Assembly (NCBI GenBank): GCA_946624325.1
Contig: CAMOSC010000008.1
Span: 1 to 33,188, forward strand
From: an uncultured Clostridia bacterium
Lineage (GTDB): Bacteria > Bacillota > Clostridia > Lachnospirales > Lachnospiraceae
DNA length: 33,188 nucleotides
Direction of reading: 5' to 3'
Part shown: piece by piece, positions 30,688 to 33,188 of the stretch
Layout of the letters: each line of letters starts with the position of its first letter
Numbering within the stretch: the stretch's first letter is position 1
The notes under the pieces: model-generated
Told to the model about the DNA's origin: nothing
What the model saw: the letters and a program-made list of their open reading frames with translations, nothing else
Database searches by the model: none
Translations under genes and position numbers: made by a program

Positions 30688-31914
30688 TTAAAACTCCTTT
30701 GGCAAAGATGCGTTCTCCTGTACGCTTTGCTTACGGTCTCTGACAAACAGAAGACCGATGGCCATCAGGACGGGGAAGAATACGGCGAAGAAAAGACCGC
30801 GTTTCAGGTTTCCCCCGGAGGCGTTTGCAATCATTCCCACAACGGTGGGTCCGGAGGAGCAGCCTACGTCTCCGGCCAGGGCCATCAGGGCATACATGGC
30901 GGTGCCGCCTCCGGGAAGGGTCCAGGCGGCAACGCTGAAGGTGCCGGGCCAGAAGATGCCTACCGAGAAGCCGCAGACGGCGCAGCCGATCAGGCCGAAA
31001 TACGGATTGGAGGAAAGGCTCGCCAGAAGGTAGCTGGCCACACATAGAACGGCGCAGAGAAACATCATTTTTTTCAGCGGGATGGTATCGCTGTGCTTTC
31101 CGTAAAATGCCCGGGCGGTGCCCATCAGGACGGCAAAGGCACAGGGACCGGCGAGATCTCCGGCGGTTTTGGAAAGGTGCAGGGCGGATTCCGCGAAGGC
31201 GGAGGCCCACTGGGACATGGCAAGCTCGCTGGCACCCGCGCAGACCATGAGCACCATCAGCAGCCAGAACATTTTCCTGCGCAGCAGGGCGGAAAGCGGG
31301 ATCCGTTTTGTACCCTCGGCAATGATGGGATAGATCGGAACGCGGGAGAAATACCAGATGTTAAAGAGCGGGACGATCGCCCAGAGACAGCACAGGATGC
31401 GCCAGTTCGAAATCCCGGCCAGACGGAAAAACAGCGTGGAGAGGAGCACCACGCCCATCTGTCCCCAGCAGTAGAAGGAGTGGAGCAGGCTCATGGCCGC
31501 CTCCTTCTTTTCGGTGGGGCAGGCTTCCACGATGGGACTGATCAGCACCTCAATAATGCCGCCGCCGATGGCATAAAAGACAACGGCGATCAGCAGCCCC
31601 GGATAGGGATCCGGTAAGATGCCCGGGAGCAGGGCCATGCCCGCAAGACCGGCTGCCGCAAACACGTGGGCCGCCATAATGCTGACCCGGTATCCGATGC
31701 GGTCGATCACCTTCGCCGATACCAGGTCAACCGTCAGCTGCACAGCGAAATTCAGTGTGGTGAGGATGGTGATCCGGTCCAGCGAAAGGCTGAATTCCGA
31801 GGCAAAGGTAAGGAAGAGGAGCGGCGCCAGGTTGTTGACAATGGCCTGGACAATATAGCCGATGTAGCTGGCGTAGATGGTATGCGCATAGCTGGAACGG
31901 ATCTTGCTTTTCAT
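30688..31914 (-). CDS. Major facilitator superfamily transporter
   Basis: This 408-residue protein has 12 predicted membrane segments in two six-helix halves, with the loop-2 signature DRIGYRVSIMAAH after helix 2 and a matching RAFYGKHSDTIPLKKMMF in the second half. An acidic residue pattern in helices 4-5 (GGGIIEVLISPIVEACPTEKK) resembles sugar or drug MFS members such as the FucP/YcaD-like groups, but the substrate cannot be told. GGAG lies 7 bp before the ATG. It is first in an operon with the HAD phosphatase, 4 bp away. Confidence 0.9.
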   Translation of the reverse strand: MKSKIRSSYAHTIYASYIGYIVQAIVNNLAPLLFLTFASEFSLSLDRITILTTLNFAVQLTVDLVSAKVIDRIGYRVSIMAAHVFAAAGLAGMALLPGILPDPYPGLLIAVVFYAIGGGIIEVLISPIVEACPTEKKEAAMSLLHSFYCWGQMGVVLLSTLFFRLAGISNWRILCCLWAIVPLFNIWYFSRVPIYPIIAEGTKRIPLSALLRRKMFWLLMVLMVCAGASELAMSQWASAFAESALHLSKTAGDLAGPCAFAVLMGTARAFYGKHSDTIPLKKMMFLCAVLCVASYLLASLSSNPYFGLIGCAVCGFSVGIFWPGTFSVAAWTLPGGGTAMYALMALAGDVGCSSGPTVVGMIANASGGNLKRGLFFAVFFPVLMAIGLLFVRDRKQSVQENASLPKEF

Positions 31915-31937
31915 GGGAACACTCCGAAAATTGTTTT

Positions 31938-31948
31938 TGTTCAGAGCC
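31938..31948 (-). repeat. Copy of the GGCTCTGAACA intergenic element
   Basis: On the minus strand GGCTCTGAACA lies 24 bp upstream of the MFS start codon. A partly matching inverted arm (GGCTCATGAA) follows on the plus strand from 31957. Confidence 0.5.
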
Positions 31949-32083
31949 GGACGGCAGGCTCATGAAAACCATGGATTCAGCCGGCCGAAATCTGAACAGG
32001 GCGGACTATACCGAAATCAGCCGGCATGCAGGCTAAGCTGCAAACCGGCTGACGGGAAATACGTTAAAAGACGGCTTGTGAAC

Positions 32084-32097
32084 GCCGCTATAGCGGC
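32084..32097. repeat. Perfect 14-bp palindrome
   Basis: GCCGCTATAGCGGC is fully symmetrical. It lies in the gap between rfbC and the MFS gene; role unknown. Confidence 0.5.
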
Positions 32098-32110
32098 CGG
32101 GGCTCCTGGC

Positions 32111-32139
32111 AACCGTTACGGAATAACCGGAACATCCGG
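32111..32139. repeat. 29-bp dispersed repeat, copy 2
   Basis: Matches 8983-9011 at 27 of 29 positions. It opens AACCGTTACGGAATAACC and ends GAACATCCGG. The flanks do not match. Confidence 0.75.
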
Positions 32140-32240
32140 TCTGCCTGTTTTTCGACTGCCGTGTCGAAAAGCCTTGCCGTAGATAAATGCCCGGAAACGA
32201 AGACGTTTCATTGTCTCCGGAGTCCGGCTTCGGACAGTTA

Positions 32241-32843
32241 TCAGAATTTGAAGGTATCCTTCAGCCCAAGCCATTTTTGGTCGCGGTCGCTTAGATTCAG
32301 ACAGGTGCCGTCCGCAAGGGCATAGCCCTCCGCCGAGGCGCTGCCGCGGTATACGCCCGTGACGCCCGGCCACTTTACGCCGATCTCGGGATCGTTCCAG
32401 GCAAGGCCGCCCTCGTCGCCAGGGTGATAGAAGTCCGTGCACTTGTAGCAGAACTCGGCCGTATCCGTGAGCACCAGGAAGCCGTGGGCAAAGCCCGGGG
32501 AGATATAGAACTGTTTATGGTTCTCCTCGGAGAGTTCAACGCCATACCACTGGCCGTAGGTGCTGCTGTCCGCGCGCAGGTCCACCGCCACATCGAATAC
32601 GCTTCCCCTGATGGCGCGCACCAGCTTGCCCTGGGGGAACTGCTTCTGAAAATGCAGGCCGCGCAGAACGCCCTTTGTGGACATGCTCTGGTTGTCCTGA
32701 ACAAATACCATGTCCAGGCCGGCTTCGTGCATATCATTCTGGTTGTAGGTTTCCACGAAGTAGCCGCGGCTGTCTCCGTGAACGGTGGGTTCTATAATGT
32801 AAAGTCCCTCGATGGGGAGTTTTGTTACCTTGATCTGTCCCAT
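32241..32843 (-). CDS. rfbC: dTDP-4-dehydrorhamnose 3,5-epimerase
   Basis: This 200-residue enzyme is the cupin-fold RmlC/RfbC epimerase: the third step of dTDP-L-rhamnose synthesis. Diagnostic motifs are DSRGYFVETYN, the FVQDNQSMSTKGVLRGLHFQ block with catalytic His64, GKLVRAIRGSVFDVAVDLR, FYISPGFAHGFLVL and the FCYKCTDFYHPGDEGGLAWNDPE block. Length and order match the family. ATG 32843 has AAAGGAG 7 bp upstream and the homologous sequence begins there; an upstream extension to 32927 has none. It follows the probable rfbD gene by about 250 bp in the same direction. It makes rhamnose for cell-surface polymers, opposite in purpose to the rhamnosidase and importer elsewhere in the window. Confidence 0.95.
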   Translation of the reverse strand: MGQIKVTKLPIEGLYIIEPTVHGDSRGYFVETYNQNDMHEAGLDMVFVQDNQSMSTKGVLRGLHFQKQFPQGKLVRAIRGSVFDVAVDLRADSSTYGQWYGVELSEENHKQFYISPGFAHGFLVLTDTAEFCYKCTDFYHPGDEGGLAWNDPEIGVKWPGVTGVYRGSASAEGYALADGTCLNLSDRDQKWLGLKDTFKF

Positions 32844-33096
32844 GGAATACTCCTTTTGTCTGTCGGGTGATGTTCGGAGCCTGGCCTTAAAAAGGCCGAA
32901 AGTGCGCCTGGCTCTGAACAGGTACAATAATTGCTTGCGGAAAAAATCCGGTGCTTTCCGGAGAATGCCGGAGCCGGTACTTCAGTCTGTGCCGGAAGCC
33001 GCCGGATATGTACCGCAAAGAGAAGGAAATACGGGATCTGCATGCTTTATCATATCTCTGATGCGGTCAGGCTGCAGCGGGTCCCTCGGGGGGGGG
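32844..33096. other. Gap between rfbD and rfbC
   Basis: This 253-bp stretch holds the 50-bp palindromic element (32871-32920) and a run of nine G (nine C on the coding strand) directly after the rfbD stop codon. No gene and no strong promoter were found. Confidence 0.5.
32871..32920. repeat. 50-bp imperfect palindromic intergenic element
   Basis: TGTTCGGAGCC (32871-32881) and GGCTCTGAACA (32910-32920) are inverted arms with one wobble difference. Between them lies GGCCTTAAAAAGGCC, a further palindrome. The right arm recurs upstream of other genes (see 6705-6723, 13914-13925, 31938-31948). Confidence 0.65.
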
Positions 33097-33188
33097 TTAC
33101 GCCTCCTGCGTCTTCAGGGCCTCCAGGTACCTGGCGAGCGCATCCTTCCAGTCGGGAAGCGGCGTGAAGCCCATCTCGGTGAGCTTGC
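33097..33188 (-). CDS. rfbD: Probable dTDP-4-dehydrorhamnose reductase, C-terminal end
   Basis: Only the last 30 codons are inside the window, reading KLTEMGFTPLPDWKDALARY then LEALKTQEA and a TAA stop (33099-33097). The K-L-x-E-x-G-F-x-x-L-P-x-W-x-x-A-L-x-R-Y-L pattern is the typical C-terminus of RmlD/RfbD in Firmicutes, and rfbC follows in the same direction, as in many dTDP-rhamnose clusters. The rest lies beyond the window edge. Confidence 0.7.
   Translation of the reverse strand, partial: KLTEMGFTPLPDWKDALARYLEALKTQEA

Larger units (their letters stand above)
31915..32240. other. Intergenic region with several short repeats and palindromes
   Basis: No gene is supported in these 326 bp. 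They hold a copy of the TCTGAAC intergenic element (31938-31948), a minus-strand TATAGT at 32010-32005 with no -35 partner (possible activator-dependent promoter of the MFS gene), a perfect 14-bp palindrome (32084-32097) and one copy of the 29-bp dispersed repeat (32111-32139). The tail after rfbC has small hairpins (GTCCG/CGGAC and GAAACG/CGTTTC) but no T-run on the minus strand. Confidence 0.55.

Overview
The window looks like a chromosomal segment of a high-GC (by eye about 57%) Firmicute of the class Clostridia, most likely Lachnospiraceae-like. The support is the AGGAGG-type ribosome binding sites, YesM/YesN two-component pairs, RhaS-type sugar ABC transport, VanR/VanS-like two-component genes and intracellular glycosidases. 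This is inferred from gene style, not from an rRNA or marker gene. No rRNA, tRNA, CRISPR array, IS element or phage gene was seen.

Layout. 1-412: window edge, possible start of a divergent gene, and a strong promoter with a structured leader. 413-2404 (+): parallel beta-helix protein. 2487-5485 (-): MacB/FtsX-type ABC exporter (ATPase, then permease) behind a strong promoter with an operator-like palindrome at its start point. 5962-9973 (+): SGNH hydrolase, GH2 glycosidase and an unassigned TIM-barrel-like protein. 10177-13805 (-): YesN-type response regulator and YesM-type sensor kinase. 14347-19130 (+): sugar ABC importer with ATPase, two permeases and a RhaS-like binding protein, closed by a good terminator. 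19200-21743 (-): GH78 alpha-L-rhamnosidase. 22015-22758 (+): metallophosphoesterase. 22743-24489 (-): methyltransferase and GH88/GH105-type unsaturated uronyl hydrolase. 24785-26925 (-): OmpR-type regulator and sensor kinase. 27344-29552 (-): ECF-like sigma factor, an unrecognised single-pass membrane protein, and the 3' remnant of a GMC oxidoreductase. 29886-31914 (-): MFS transporter and HAD phosphatase. 32241-33188 (-): rfbC and the 3' end of a probable rfbD (dTDP-L-rhamnose synthesis).

How it may work together (inference). GH78, GH88/105, GH2, an SGNH esterase-like protein and a beta-helix protein sit around a RhaS-type importer and a YesMN sensor pair. This resembles a utilisation locus for rhamnose-containing plant polysaccharide such as rhamnogalacturonan fragments. 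None of the enzymes has a visible signal peptide, so oligosaccharides would be imported and then dismantled in the cytoplasm. The MacB-type exporter, second two-component system, sigma-factor operon and MFS/HAD operon appear to be separate modules.

The most notable non-coding signals are: a perfect 22-bp AT-rich palindrome at 5729-5750; an 18-bp operator-like palindrome at the exporter promoter; a 15-bp minisatellite inside the rhamnosidase gene; tandem repeats of about 96 bp (24525-24760) and 37 bp (10057-10187); and a short intergenic element (core GGCTCTGAACA) found near several promoters.
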